Part shown: positions 1 through 8,453 of the stretch, in pieces
Layout of the letters: the number at the start of each line of letters is the position of its first letter
Numbering within the stretch: the stretch's first letter is position 1
From: Magnetospirillum sp. XM-1
GTDB taxonomy: Bacteria > Pseudomonadota > Alphaproteobacteria > Rhodospirillales > Magnetospirillaceae
NCBI RefSeq assembly: GCF_001511835.1
Contig: NZ_LN997848.1
Span: 4,492,001 to 4,556,000 of the forward strand
DNA: 64,000 nt
Direction of reading: 5' to 3'
Position numbers and translations under genes: made by a program
Notes under the pieces: generated by a model
Seen by the model: only the letters and a program-made list of their open reading frames with translations
The model's database searches: none
Told to the model about the DNA's origin: nothing

Positions 1-1
1 G

Positions 2-178
2 GGCGAGTTCGCCGCCAAGTTCGGCCTGGGCAAGGTGCCGCGCCCGCCCCACTGGTCCGGCTTCCGCCTGGCGCCCCGGCGCATCGAGTTCTGGCAGGAC
101 CGGCCGTTCCGCCTGCACGACCGCTTCGACTATGTGCGCGACGGCGATGGCTGGCGTCTGGAGCATCTCTATCCATGA
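2..178 (+). CDS. pdxH: Pyridoxamine 5'-phosphate oxidase, C-terminal part (cut by window start)
   Basis: Only the last 58 residues are present. PdxH is the FMN-dependent oxidase that makes pyridoxal 5'-phosphate from PNP or PMP. The visible part matches the family's C-terminal dimerisation region: P-x-H-W-S-G-F-R-L-x-P, then [14 protein letters not shown], and an ending W-R-L-E-H-L-Y-P that corresponds to the usual R-L-x-P terminus. The stop codon overlaps the start of the downstream metal transporter (ATGA), so the two are probably co-translated. Confidence 0.93.
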   Translation, partial: GEFAAKFGLGKVPRPPHWSGFRLAPRRIEFWQDRPFRLHDRFDYVRDGDGWRLEHLYP

Positions 179-1077
179 GCACTTCGAGCGATCATGGCCG
201 CCTGATGCGGCTGGCGACCTATGCCTCCACCGGCACCGCCGCGCTGCTGATCGCCGTCAAGCTGGTGGCCTGGGTCGCCACCGGCTCGGTGGCGCTGCTG
301 TCCACCCTGATCGATTCCACCCTGGATCTGGCCGCCTCGGCGCTGAACCTGATGGCGGTGCGCCATGCATTGGTGCCGGCCGACGACGACCACCGCTTCG
401 GCCACGGTAAGGCCGAGGCCCTGGCCGGATTGGGCCAGGCGGCCTTCGTGGTCGGCTCGGGGGCCTTCCTGCTGGCCGAGGCCGGCAGCCGCGTGGTCCA
501 CCCCCAGCCCGTCAATCACGGCGAATGGGGCATCGCGGTGATGGTGTTCTCCATCCTGGCCACCCTGGCCCTGGTGTGGTTCCAGCGCATGGTGGCCAGA
601 CGCACCAACTCGCTGGCCATTTCCGCCGATTCGCTGCACTACACCGGCGACCTGCTGATCAACGCCAGCGTCATCGTCTCGCTGCTGCTGGCGGCGGGCA
701 CCGGCTGGCCGCTGGCCGATCCGCTGTTCGCCATCGGCATCGCCGGCTGGCTGATGATCAACGCCTGGCAGATCTTCCGCCTGTCGCTGGACACCCTGAT
801 GGACAAGGAACTCCCCGAGGCCGACCGCGAGCGCATCCGCGCCATCGTCGCGGGCCATCCCGGCGTGCTGGACCATCACGACCTGCGCACCCGCACCTCG
901 GGCCGCCAGGGCTTCATCCAGTTTCACCTGGAACTGCCGGGCGATCTTCCCCTGGTCGACGCGCACCGCATCTCGGACGACGTGGAAAAGGCCCTGCTGG
1001 CCGAATTCCCCGGCTTCGACGTGATCATCCACGAGGACCCGGCGGGAATCCGCGAAAGCCGGACGGAGTTCAAGTAG
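175..1077 (+). CDS. Cation diffusion facilitator (CDF) transporter, FieF-like
   Basis: 300 aa, the usual length for a CDF antiporter exporting Zn2+, Fe2+ or related divalent metals across the inner membrane in exchange for protons. Several hydrophobic segments fill the first ~215 residues. The transport site is recognisable as D-S-T-L-D in TM2 (about residues 47-51) and H-Y-T-G-D in TM5 (about residues 154-158), the DxxxD/HxxxD pair of FieF/YiiP. The C-terminal ~85 residues form the cytoplasmic domain (H-P-G-V-L-D-H-H-D, then H-L-E-L). Translation probably couples to pdxH through the ATGA overlap. It belongs to the same superfamily as magnetosome MamB/MamM, but nothing nearby suggests a magnetosome role. 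Confidence 0.92.
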   Translation: MSTSSDHGRLMRLATYASTGTAALLIAVKLVAWVATGSVALLSTLIDSTLDLAASALNLMAVRHALVPADDDHRFGHGKAEALAGLGQAAFVVGSGAFLLAEAGSRVVHPQPVNHGEWGIAVMVFSILATLALVWFQRMVARRTNSLAISADSLHYTGDLLINASVIVSLLLAAGTGWPLADPLFAIGIAGWLMINAWQIFRLSLDTLMDKELPEADRERIRAIVAGHPGVLDHHDLRTRTSGRQGFIQFHLELPGDLPLVDAHRISDDVEKALLAEFPGFDVIIHEDPAGIRESRTEFK

Positions 1078-1083
1078 AAGGGG

Positions 1084-1656
1084 TCAGGCGTGGCCGGCGT
1101 CGGACGACAGCAGGCCCATGTCGATGCCCAGCTTGTGGATGGCCTGCTCGTATTTGTGCTCGAGATCGCGGCTGAACAGCAGGGCCGGGTCGGCGGGCAC
1201 GGTCAGCCAGGCGTTCTCGCGGATTTCCGAATCCAGCTGTCCCGACCCCCAGCCGGCATAGCCCAGCGCCAGCAGGCTTTCACGCGGGCCGGTGCCGTCG
1301 GCCATGGCGCGCAGCACGTCCACCGTGGCGGTCAGCGCCACGTCGCCCTCGACGATCATGGTGTTCTCGTGCAGGTAGTCGGCGGAATGCAGCACGAAGC
1401 CGCGCCCGCTTTCCACCGGCCCGCCGAAATGAATGCGGATCTCGTCGCAGACCGGAGTGGGGGGAATGTCCAGCTGCTCCAGCAATTGCGGGAAGGTCAG
1501 CCCGCCGAACAGCTTGTTGACGACGATGCCCATGGCTCCATCGGCGTTATGGGCGCACAGATAGACGATGGCGCGCGCGAAGCGCGGGTCCTCCATCTGG
1601 GGCATGGCGATGAGAAGCTGGCCGGCCAGATAGCCGGAGGTCTGCTGTGTAGTCAT
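1084..1656 (-). CDS. YqgE/AlgH family protein (UPF0301)
   Basis: 190 aa from the ATG at 1656, which starts M-T-T-Q-Q-T-S-G-Y-L-A-G-Q as is typical of the family. The open frame extends upstream, but that extension has no family similarity. Hallmarks are L-L-I-A-M-P-Q-M-E-D-P-R-F, G-A-M-G-I-V-V-N-K, F-G-G-P-V, and L-A-L-G-Y-A-G-W-G-x-G-Q-L. Biochemical function is not established; AlgH was named for a regulatory effect on alginate in Pseudomonas. It converges with the CDF gene, ending 6 nt from it. Confidence 0.93.
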   Translation of the reverse strand: MTTQQTSGYLAGQLLIAMPQMEDPRFARAIVYLCAHNADGAMGIVVNKLFGGLTFPQLLEQLDIPPTPVCDEIRIHFGGPVESGRGFVLHSADYLHENTMIVEGDVALTATVDVLRAMADGTGPRESLLALGYAGWGSGQLDSEIRENAWLTVPADPALLFSRDLEHKYEQAIHKLGIDMGLLSSDAGHA

Positions 1657-1802
1657 ATCTCTCAGATATTCTGGAGACGCTCCAAACGCAAGCCCGCTCG
1701 TATCAGCCGGCTGCTCAATAAATCGAGCAGCCTTTAAGTCCCTCAATCGCCGGGCGCTCCGCTTGGCTCTCGCGGTATAAGCCGCGGCGCGCCTTGCGCT
1801 TG

Positions 1803-1836
1803 CCGCAGTTCCGATGCCTTGTCATCGGAACTGCGG
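1803..1836 (-). terminator. Perfect 14-bp hairpin downstream of the cytochrome c4 gene
   Basis: CCGCAGTTCCGATG at 1803-1816 and its exact complement at 1823-1836 form a 14-bp stem with a 6-nt loop, 5 nt beyond the stop of the cytochrome gene on the minus strand. No T-tract follows, so it may be an RNA-stabilising or Rho-assisted 3' end rather than an intrinsic terminator. Confidence 0.55.
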
Positions 1837-1840
1837 AACG

Positions 1841-2533
1841 TCAGTCCTGCAAGCTGGACAGGAAGGCCCAGAGGTTCTTCCAGTCCTCGGGCGTCTTGGC
1901 CTTCATGATCTCGATGTCGTCATGCTGGCGCTTGCCCGACAGGAAGCTGTCCACCTGGGTCTTGAGGTAGCCGATGTGCTGGGGCGCGATGGACGGCTTC
2001 TTCAGGCGGCCCTGGCCCTTGTTGCCGTGGCAGGGGCCGCAATCGGCGGCATAGAACGCCTTGCCCGCCTCGACGTCGCCCGGCTCGCGCGGGATCTGCA
2101 GCACCTTCTTCATGATCTGCAGGCGGGCATAGCCGTCGGCGGGCATGTTGGCCGGGGGCTTGGTCTCCAGCTTGACCTCGGACAGGAAGCGGGTAACGTC
2201 CAGCACGTCGCGCTCGGACAGCTCGCGGTCCACGGCGAAGGGGATCATGGGGATGTTCTCGCGCTCGCGGCTCTTGAACTTGCGCATCTGCTCGGCCAGG
2301 TAATCGGCGTTCAGGCCGCCCAGGCGGGGATAGGCGCCGCCGCCGCCGCCGTTGCCCAGCTCGCCGTGGCAGCCGGCGCAGATGCGCATGACGTCCTGGG
2401 CGTTGTCCTTGTCGTAGACGTAGGGCTCGCCCTTGATCATGATCGGCGCCTGCTGGGCCTGGGCGGTACCGAGGGACGCGACCAGTCCGGCCAGCACCAA
2501 CGCCGCCAATCCCTTGCCGAAACCGATCCTCAT
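1841..2533 (-). CDS. Periplasmic diheme class I cytochrome c (c4-type)
   Basis: 230 aa with an N-terminal signal peptide (M-R-I-G-F-G-K-G-L then a hydrophobic core, cleavage near A-Q-A-Q). Two heme c sites are visible: C-A-G-C-H in the first half and C-G-P-C-H in the second, each followed by a Gly-rich segment as in tandem-duplicated cytochromes c4. A periplasmic electron-transfer role, for example to a terminal or nitrogen-oxide reductase, is inferred. The ATG at 2533 follows a good GGAGG ribosome site; an upstream in-frame Met would remove the clean signal peptide. It is divergent from another cytochrome gene across a gap holding an FNR-type box. Confidence 0.9.
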   Translation of the reverse strand: MRIGFGKGLAALVLAGLVASLGTAQAQQAPIMIKGEPYVYDKDNAQDVMRICAGCHGELGNGGGGGAYPRLGGLNADYLAEQMRKFKSRERENIPMIPFAVDRELSERDVLDVTRFLSEVKLETKPPANMPADGYARLQIMKKVLQIPREPGDVEAGKAFYAADCGPCHGNKGQGRLKKPSIAPQHIGYLKTQVDSFLSGKRQHDDIEIMKAKTPEDWKNLWAFLSSLQD

Positions 2534-2594
2534 CGCCCATCCTCCGAAACCATGCCGATGTGGCACTGGTTACGTGCGCCAACGTCGCTTTGCA

Positions 2595-2608
2595 TTGAGC
2601 AAGGTCAA
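2595..2608. promoter_or_regulatory. FNR/ANR-type box between divergent cytochrome genes
   Basis: TTGAGCAAGGTCAA is a dyad close to the FNR/FixK consensus TTGAT-N4-ATCAA, with all outer TTGA/TCAA bases conserved. It lies 61 nt from the minus-strand cytochrome c4 start and 56 nt from the plus-strand cytochrome start, so one bound regulator could serve both. A near-identical site lies at 53831-53844 before a second cytochrome cluster. Oxygen or nitric-oxide control is inferred. Confidence 0.6.
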
Positions 2609-2664
2609 GTCATCGCCCTTCGCCCTGTGGTTAGGTCCCCTCCCCGTTTCCAAGGAAGACCGCC

Positions 2665-3585
2665 ATGAACCGTACCGCGCTCGCCACCCTGATGGTTTTC
2701 GCCACCACCCCCGCCCTGGCCCTGGACTGGGGCAGCGTTCCGGCCAAGGAGGTGGCGCTGTTCTACCCCGGCCAGTCGTCGCTGGAATGGGTTCTGTCGG
2801 GCGACCACGGTGGCGCGCCCAAGGTGAAGAACGGCAAGGCCTGCAAGGAATGCCACCTGAGCGAGGAAAAGGACATGGGCGCCACCCTGGTGAACGGCTC
2901 CAAGAACGAGCCCGCCCCCATCGCGGCCAAGCCGGCCTTCATCCCGGCCATGGTCAAGGTCGCCCAGGAGGGCGGCAAGCTGCACGTCCGCCTGGAGTTC
3001 AAGGAGGGCGCCCAGCCCAATTCCAAGATGGACCCGGACTTCGCCACCAAGGTCACCATGATGCTCGACGACGGCAAGCTGCCCGAGGCCGCCCAGGCCG
3101 GCTGCTGGGGCACCTGCCATGAGGACGCCGCCAAGATGCCGGCCGGCGGCGCGGGCGAGCGCACCAAGTACCTGAACCGCACCCGCGCCAAGCCCGGCCG
3201 CCAGGGTGCCGGCGACGAGCTGGTGGCCGCCGCCGAGCTGGAGAAGATGCAGGCCTCCGGCCAGCTGATGGAATACTGGCAGGCCCGCATCAAGCCCGGC
3301 GCTGCGGCCGTGGCGGCCGGCGGCACCATCTTCGACAAGCGGGTCGAGGTGAAGAACGCTCCCGTCACCGCCGAGGCCACCCAGGCCGGCGACACCTGGA
3401 CGGTGACGCTGTCGCGCCCGCTGGCGGCCCCGGCGCCATTCAAGGCCATCGAGGCGGGCAAGACCTACAATGTGGGCTTCGCCATCCATGCCGGCCACAC
3501 GGCGCGGCGCTTCCACTATGTGTCGCTCGAGCACTCGCTGGTGCTCGACAAGGGCGACGCCGACCTGATCGCGGTGAAGAAGTAG
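2665..3585 (+). CDS. Periplasmic cytochrome c with ethylbenzene dehydrogenase/DOMON-like heme-binding domain
   Basis: 306 aa beginning with a signal peptide (M-N-R-T-A-L-A-T-L-M-V-F-A-T-T-P-A-L-A). Residues ~20-75 carry a C-K-E-C-H heme c motif. Around residue 150 is C-W-G-T-C-H, an unusual CxxxCH spacing. The rest resembles the cytochrome c-552/DMSO-reductase-like heme-binding fold (beta-rich, ending G-F-A-I-H-A-G-H-T-A-R-R-F-H-Y-V-S). Such proteins are heme subunits or electron carriers for molybdenum enzymes or respiratory chains; the partner enzyme is not in this window. The ATG follows an AAGGAAG ribosome site. Confidence 0.8.
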   Translation: MNRTALATLMVFATTPALALDWGSVPAKEVALFYPGQSSLEWVLSGDHGGAPKVKNGKACKECHLSEEKDMGATLVNGSKNEPAPIAAKPAFIPAMVKVAQEGGKLHVRLEFKEGAQPNSKMDPDFATKVTMMLDDGKLPEAAQAGCWGTCHEDAAKMPAGGAGERTKYLNRTRAKPGRQGAGDELVAAAELEKMQASGQLMEYWQARIKPGAAAVAAGGTIFDKRVEVKNAPVTAEATQAGDTWTVTLSRPLAAPAPFKAIEAGKTYNVGFAIHAGHTARRFHYVSLEHSLVLDKGDADLIAVKK

Positions 3586-3599
3586 CCCTTGGCCGGACC

Positions 3600-3630
3600 C
3601 CAAGCGGGGCGCCTCAGGCGCTCCGCTTGG
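3600..3630. terminator. Hairpin between convergent cytochrome and CBS genes
   Basis: CCAAGCGG at 3600-3607 pairs with CCGCTTGG at 3623-3630, with an inner GCGCC/GGCGC stem whose loop is the CBS gene stop codon. It lies between two convergent genes and could end transcripts from both sides. No T-tract is present, so terminator activity is only probable. Confidence 0.5.
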
Positions 3631-4003
3631 CGGCCTTGACCAGGTCGCCGATGGAGACCAGGCCCTGCACCTCGCCGTCCCTGACCACGGGGATGTGGCG
3701 GCAGCGGGTCTCGGTCATGATCTCGAGGATTTCATCGACGCTGTCGGTGGCGGCGCAGGCGACCACGTCGCGGGACATGGCGTCCCCCACCGAGAGCGCG
3801 ATCATGTCGGCGCCCATGCGGGCGAAGGCGCGGGCGACATCGCGCTCGGACAGGATGCCGACGATGCCGCCGCCCCCATCGGAACAGATCACCGCGCCGA
3901 TGTTCTTTTCCAGCAGCAGGGAGGCCGCTTCGCGCAGCGAGGCCCCCGGCGAGATCTCATAGATCTTGTGCCCCTTGTAGGCCAATACCTCGGAAATCAG
4001 CAT
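3614..4003 (-). CDS. Tandem CBS-domain protein
   Basis: 129 aa made almost entirely of two CBS domains. The first runs I-Y-E-I-S-P-G-A-S-L-R-E-A-A, through I-G-A-V-I-C-S-D, to G-I-L-S-E-R-D-V-A-R-A; the second contains D-V-V-A-C-A-A-T-D-S-V-D-E-I-L-E-I-M, R-H-I-P-V-V-R-D-G and G-L-V-S-I-G-D-L-V-K. Stand-alone CBS pairs bind adenine nucleotides and regulate partners, here unknown. The ATG at 4003 follows GGAAGGGAT; the longer frame up to 4111 has no family similarity and low GC. Confidence 0.9.
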   Translation of the reverse strand: MLISEVLAYKGHKIYEISPGASLREAASLLLEKNIGAVICSDGGGGIVGILSERDVARAFARMGADMIALSVGDAMSRDVVACAATDSVDEILEIMTETRCRHIPVVRDGEVQGLVSIGDLVKAAKRSA

Positions 4004-4153
4004 GGTCCATCCCTTCCGCAAGCCAGACGCTTCCCGCGGGCCAGAGATAACAGCCCAATACGAATGGATTATCCTAAGATAAGTAATAGAGCTTATCCGG
4101 GTTAACAACAACCTGCAAACGCCCCTTCGGGGGGAACCCGGCGGCCGAACAGC

Positions 4154-4183
4154 AAAAATCCCCGCCCGTTTCCGGGCGGGGAT
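4154..4183 (-). terminator. Rho-independent terminator of pckG
   Basis: Read on the minus strand, ATCCCCGCCCG, loop GAAA, CGGGCGGGGAT and then a run of T form an 11-bp GC-rich stem with a stable tetraloop, starting 29 nt beyond the pckG stop. This is the clearest intrinsic terminator in the first half of the window. Confidence 0.9.
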
Positions 4184-4211
4184 CCTTGAAACTCCCGAAC
4201 GGTCAGACCGC

Positions 4212-6059
4212 TCAGATTTCCTCGCTGGCCATCTCCCACACGGCGGGAGCGCGCCACAGGCGCGACTTCAGCAGCTCGCGCTCGAACAGCATTTCCTTCG
4301 GCACGCGGTCCAGGAACTTGTCGAACAGCTCTTCCTGGCTGCGGGCGTCGGCGACGCCGGCCTCGCGGTCGATGCGCATCAGCTGCTTGAAGGTGTCGCG
4401 CGAGAAGTCGAGGCCCTTCCACTCCAGGTCCTCGTACTGGGGTACCAGGCCGATGGGCGACTCGACGGCCTTGGCCTTGCCGGCGACGCGGTCGACGATC
4501 CACTTCAGGACGCGCATGTTCTGGCCGTAGCCCGGCCACATGAACTTGCGGTTGTCGTCACGCAGGAACCAGTTGACGCGGAAGATCGGCGGCGGGTTCT
4601 TCACCTTACGGCCCATGTTGAGCCAGTGGTTGAAGTAATCGGCCATGTTGTAGCCGCAGAACGGCAGCATGGCGAAGGGGTCGCGGCGGATGGCGGCCTG
4701 GCCGACGGCGGCGGCGGTGGCCTCCGAACCCATGGTGGCGCCGAGATAGACGCCGTGGGCCCAGTTGAAGGACTGCACCACCAGCGGCGCGTTCTTGGAC
4801 AGGCGGCCGCCGACGATGAAGGCGGAGATGGGCACGCCGGCCGGGTTCTCCCAATCGGGATCGACGCTGGGGCACTGGCCCACGGGCGCGGTGAAGCGCG
4901 CGTTGGGGTGCGCCGCCGGAGCCTCGGAAGCCGGGGTCCAGTCGTTGCCCTTCCAGTCGATCAGATGGGCCGGAGCCTCGTCGGTCAGGCCTTCCCACCA
5001 CACGTCGCCGTCATCGGTCATGGCGACGTTGGTGAAGATGGAGTTCTTGGCGCAAGCCGCAATGGCCGACGGGTTGGTGGCGGCACCGGTGCCGGGCGCC
5101 ACGCCGAAGAAGCCGGCTTCCGGGTTGATGGCGTAGAACTTGCCGTCGGGGCCGGGCTTGATCCAGGCGATGTCGTCGCCGACCGTCCAGATCTTCCAGC
5201 CCTCGAAGCCCTTGGGCGGAACCAGCATGGCGAAGTTGGTCTTGCCGCAGGCAGACGGGAAGGCGGCGGCCACGTAGGTCTTCTCGCCCTGGGGGTTCTC
5301 GACGCCGACGATCAGCATGTGCTCGGCCAGCCAGCCCTCGTCGCGGGCCATGGCCGACGCGATGCGCAGCGCGAAGCACTTCTTGCCCAGCAGCGCGTTG
5401 CCGCCGTAGCCCGAGCCGTACGACCAGATCTGCCGGTCCTCGGGGAAGTGGGAGATGGTGATGTTGTCGGGGTTGCAGGGCCAGGGAACGTCCGTGGCGC
5501 CATCGGCCAGCGGCGCGCCCACCGAATGCAGGCACTGCACGAAGTCGCCCTCGGCGCCCAGGATGTCCAGCACTGGCTGGCCCATGCGGGTCATGATGCG
5601 CATGTTGGCGGCGGCATAGGCGGAATCGGTGATCTGCACGCCGATATGGGCGATGTTCGAGCCCAGCGGCCCCATGGAGAACGGCACCACATACATGGTG
5701 CGGCCCTTCATGCAGCCCTCATAGAGCTTGGTCATGCGGGCCTTCATCTCGCGCGGCTCGACCCAGTTGTTGGTGGGGCCGGCATCGTTCTTGTTGTGCG
5801 AGCAGATGAAGGTGCGGTCCTCGACGCGCGCCACGTCGCGGGGGTCGGAGCGGCAGAGGTAGGACCCGGGACGCAGCTTCTCGTTCAGCTTGATCATGGT
5901 GCCGCCGGCGACCATCATCTCGCACAGGGCATCGTATTCCTTCTGGGAGCCGTCGCAGATGTGGATGCCGGAGGGACGGCACAGACGCGCCATCTCGTCG
6001 ATCCACGCCAGCAATTTGGCGTTCATGGTGGTCCCGCCAGGAATACCGCTCTTGGTCAT
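4212..6059 (-). CDS. pckG: Phosphoenolpyruvate carboxykinase (GTP)
   Basis: About 615 aa, normal for the GTP-dependent enzyme, which converts oxaloacetate + GTP to PEP + GDP + CO2 at the head of gluconeogenesis. Diagnostic elements are the kinase-1a loop [10 protein letters not shown] (about residue 270), the [11 protein letters not shown] region, the N-N-W-V-E-P segment and the C-terminal [20 protein letters not shown]. Two ATGs compete: the one at 6065 abuts the GGAGTAGG ribosome site, so the one at 6059 is preferred. Presence of the GTP form rather than the ATP form is a lineage marker. Ends in an intrinsic terminator. Confidence 0.96.
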   Translation of the reverse strand: MTKSGIPGGTTMNAKLLAWIDEMARLCRPSGIHICDGSQKEYDALCEMMVAGGTMIKLNEKLRPGSYLCRSDPRDVARVEDRTFICSHNKNDAGPTNNWVEPREMKARMTKLYEGCMKGRTMYVVPFSMGPLGSNIAHIGVQITDSAYAAANMRIMTRMGQPVLDILGAEGDFVQCLHSVGAPLADGATDVPWPCNPDNITISHFPEDRQIWSYGSGYGGNALLGKKCFALRIASAMARDEGWLAEHMLIVGVENPQGEKTYVAAAFPSACGKTNFAMLVPPKGFEGWKIWTVGDDIAWIKPGPDGKFYAINPEAGFFGVAPGTGAATNPSAIAACAKNSIFTNVAMTDDGDVWWEGLTDEAPAHLIDWKGNDWTPASEAPAAHPNARFTAPVGQCPSVDPDWENPAGVPISAFIVGGRLSKNAPLVVQSFNWAHGVYLGATMGSEATAAAVGQAAIRRDPFAMLPFCGYNMADYFNHWLNMGRKVKNPPPIFRVNWFLRDDNRKFMWPGYGQNMRVLKWIVDRVAGKAKAVESPIGLVPQYEDLEWKGLDFSRDTFKQLMRIDREAGVADARSQEELFDKFLDRVPKEMLFERELLKSRLWRAPAVWEMASEEI

Positions 6060-6312
6060 TTCCATCCTACTCCGTTGAAGACCGGAGGCTTCGGCCCACC
6101 CGCCGCCCGTGGGGGACGATACCCCCCGGATGGATCGGGCCTTCCTTGGACCGGCCGCCGGTCAGGCGCTTTTTGACGATTGCGCCACCGCCGCGAAAGA
6201 GGACGCGAAGATAGCCGCCCGACGTCCCCGGAGCAATGCTCTTGGTGCGAAAACTTCATGCATTCTTAAGAAAGCTGGGTTGAAAGCGATACAGGGCATC
6301 GCCTTGCCTGCG

Positions 6313-7059
6313 TCAGGTTGATTGGCTTGCCACAAGGCTTTGCAGGCAGGAAAGCGCCGAACGCTCTGCGGCCGGCGGCTGTTCGAAGGCCAGTCGGAGC
6401 ACCGACTCGCCCGCCTCCAGCTCGCAGCCGTCGGGGTCGATTCCCACCAGCCGCCAACCGGAGGACGGCTCGCCGCCGCCCCGCCTCGCCAGAGCGTCGA
6501 GCAGGTCCGGATGGGAATCGTTGATCTCGGCCAGGGCGGACTCTTCGGCCCCGACCATGAAGGCCGTCTCCTCGGGCGCCACCAGCGGCGCGTCGAACCA
6601 CACGGCGCGGCCGAAGCCGCCGACGAAATGGGCCCGCTCGACATTCATGCGCCAGATGGCGAAATCGCCGAAACCGGCATAGAGCGAGGCGCCGGGATGG
6701 CGGGCGAGAAAGCGGCGGCGCAGCCGGGGGTCGGCATCCTCGGCCACGCTTCCGGTCAGGGTGACGCGCGGGCCGGTCTGGGGATTGGCGTAGCCGTCGG
6801 TGCCGTCGAGCAGCAGCGCGGCGCGGCTGTCGGCCAGAAGGTTGCGGGTATGGTCGGCGAGGCGCGACAACAGCAGGATCGGCGACAGGTCATGGTCGAA
6901 AGCCAGCGCCACCAGCGAGACGTAGGGGCGCCCCCCCTGATCGCCGGCCTGGCTGGTGGCCAGCGCCGCCTTGCGGGCCGCCCGCGTGACCCGGCGCAGC
7001 GCCGTCCGGTTGTTGCCGGGCAGCGTCGCCGCCGCCGTTCCTTCGGATCTTTCGTTCAT
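6313..7059 (-). CDS. HugZ/HutZ-like pyridoxamine-phosphate-oxidase-fold flavoprotein
   Basis: 248 aa from the ATG at 7059. The N-terminal ~150 residues are a split-barrel FMN-binding domain (A-L-A-T-S, P-Y-V-S-L-V-A-L-A-F-D, S-P-I-L-L-L-S-R-L-A-D-H-T-R-N-L, R-V-T-L-T-G). The C-terminal ~80 residues (S-A-L-A-E-I-N-D-S-H-P-D-L, G-I-D-P-D-G-C-E-L) match the DUF2470-type extension of heme-utilisation proteins. The arrangement is that of HugZ/HutZ, implicated in heme degradation or storage, but heme ligands cannot be confirmed here. An upstream Met at 7095 is possible. It is divergent from the PCuAC gene. Confidence 0.8.
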   Translation of the reverse strand: MNERSEGTAAATLPGNNRTALRRVTRAARKAALATSQAGDQGGRPYVSLVALAFDHDLSPILLLSRLADHTRNLLADSRAALLLDGTDGYANPQTGPRVTLTGSVAEDADPRLRRRFLARHPGASLYAGFGDFAIWRMNVERAHFVGGFGRAVWFDAPLVAPEETAFMVGAEESALAEINDSHPDLLDALARRGGGEPSSGWRLVGIDPDGCELEAGESVLRLAFEQPPAAERSALSCLQSLVASQST

Positions 7060-7124
7060 TGCTTTCCCCGTTGCCCCGGAGTTCAATGACGCCATCTTGC
7101 GCCCATCCATGGAGATCATCGCAG

Positions 7125-7748
7125 ATGAAAATCGTTCTGGGAATCGCCGTCGCCCTGGCGCTTGGCTGGAACTCCGTGGCCGGCGCCGCCGAAGGCAGCG
7201 TGCGCGCCGCCGATCCTTGGGCGCGGGCCACCGGCCCGGACACCAAGGTCGGCATGGTCTTCATCACCCTGACCAACACCGCCGCCGGACCCGACCGCCT
7301 GGTTTCGGCCACCACCCCGACGGCCGCCAAGGTGGAGTTCCACCGCCACGTCCATGCCGACGGGGTCATGAAGATGCAGCAGCAGAGCGCCATCGACCTG
7401 CCGCCGGGAAGTCCGGTGCGCTTCGCGCCGGGCGGCCTGCACGTGATGCTGGACGGCCTCAAGGCCCGCCTCGTCGCCGGGCAAAGCTTCCCCCTGACGC
7501 TGACCTTCGCCGCCTCGGCACCGGTCACCGTTCCGGTGGCGGTGGTCGCCCAGGGAGCGCCGCCGCCCGGCGCGGCCCAGCCGGGCCCGGCCATGCCCGG
7601 CCAGCCCATGCAAGGCGATCACGCCCACGACCCCGCCATGCACGAGCAGCACATGCAGGACCCGGCCTACCGCTCCATGCATGAAGAACACATGAGGGAC
7701 CCCGACCACCGCGCCATGCACGAGCGCATGCACGGGACGGCAAAATAG
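7125..7748 (+). CDS. PCuAC-family periplasmic copper chaperone with Met/His-rich tail
   Basis: 207 aa with signal peptide (M-K-I-V-L-G-I-A-V-A-L-A-L-G-W-N-S-V-A-G-A-A). The core (residues ~25-145) carries the Cu(I) site: H-R-H-V-H-A-D-G-V-M-K-M and downstream G-G-L-H-V-M. PCuAC proteins deliver Cu(I) to the CuA or CuB centre of cytochrome c oxidase. After a Pro/Gly linker, the last ~45 residues repeat a Met/His unit (M-H-E-Q-H-M-Q-D-P-A-Y-R-S, M-H-E-E-H-M-R-D-P-D-H-R-A, M-H-E-R-M-H-G), about 2.5 copies of 13 residues, which should add copper-binding capacity. The start at 7125 gives the signal peptide; the longer frame from 7059 does not. Confidence 0.92.
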   Translation: MKIVLGIAVALALGWNSVAGAAEGSVRAADPWARATGPDTKVGMVFITLTNTAAGPDRLVSATTPTAAKVEFHRHVHADGVMKMQQQSAIDLPPGSPVRFAPGGLHVMLDGLKARLVAGQSFPLTLTFAASAPVTVPVAVVAQGAPPPGAAQPGPAMPGQPMQGDHAHDPAMHEQHMQDPAYRSMHEEHMRDPDHRAMHERMHGTAK

Positions 7749-7834
7749 TTTCCGTACCGGGACTCCACCCGATTGCGGAAATCCCACGCCCGAAGCTATT
7801 ATCGATTTCTTAACTCTTGGGCGGAGCCTTTTCC

Positions 7835-8326
7835 TTGTCCATCGGCGCCATCACCGGCTCGGGCAGCACAGCCAACCTGATCGACGCGATCAAGGCTTTG
7901 CGCGCCGGCGCCGTGGCGGCCAGCCAGGCGGTCAACAACCAGCTGGACCCGCGCGACTACGCCGAGGTCGAGGAGCAGCAATCCTCGGCCCGGCAGCAAG
8001 CCGCCCAGGCCCAGTCCGAACAGCGCCGCCAGACGCTCGACACCGAGCGCCAGAACCAGGACCAGCAATCCGGTTCCCGCCCCTCCTCCGCCTACCTGAC
8101 CCAGGCCCTGGCCCAGGAGCAGGAGCAAAACCGCACGTCCGAAACCTCGGCGCAGTCCCCGTCGGCGACGGCCGGCAGCGCCGCCTACGCCAACGCGGCC
8201 TATGCCGACGCGGCGGAACGGGCCTCGACCCTGTCGGGACGCGACCGCGGCCGCGGCGTGGAATTCGAGGTTCTGTCGCCCAACCCCTCCGCCGCCTCGG
8301 GCCGGGGCGTGGATCTGAGCGTCTAG
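7835..8326 (+). CDS. Conserved hypothetical Ala/Gln-rich protein
   Basis: About 163 aa, not recognised. The N-terminus has a hydrophobic/Ala-rich helix (L-I-D-A-I-K-A-L-R-A-G-A-V-A-A-S-Q-A-V-N-N-Q-L-D-P-R-D-Y). The middle is Gln/Glu/Ser-rich and low complexity, probably disordered or coiled coil. The C-terminus ends G-R-G-V-D-L-S-V. There is no signal peptide. No ATG fits; TTG at 7835 has GGCGGAG 9 nt upstream, while TTG at 7817 has none. A 7-bp inverted repeat at 8327-8343 immediately follows, then an IS630 element begins at 8372. Confidence 0.6.
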   Translation: MSIGAITGSGSTANLIDAIKALRAGAVAASQAVNNQLDPRDYAEVEEQQSSARQQAAQAQSEQRRQTLDTERQNQDQQSGSRPSSAYLTQALAQEQEQNRTSETSAQSPSATAGSAAYANAAYADAAERASTLSGRDRGRGVEFEVLSPNPSAASGRGVDLSV

Positions 8327-8343
8327 ATTGGGCCTAGCCCAAT
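8327..8343 (+). terminator. Short hairpin after the hypothetical gene
   Basis: ATTGGGC-CTA-GCCCAAT is a perfect 7-bp inverted repeat directly after the stop codon at 8326. It lacks a T-tract, so termination is only plausible. Confidence 0.4.
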
Positions 8344-8453
8344 CGGAACAGCGCCCCTTCCATTCGCACTAGAGCGGTTCGCGATCTAACGGAATCGCAG
8401 GGGATTCACAGGCGCGGCTAATCGTGATTCACTTCCTGTGGAGGTGGCCCACG

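Noticed and set aside
175..1077. Magnetosome iron transporter (MamB/MamM)
   Set aside because: The protein is an ordinary FieF-like CDF and lies beside pdxH with no other magnetosome gene nearby.
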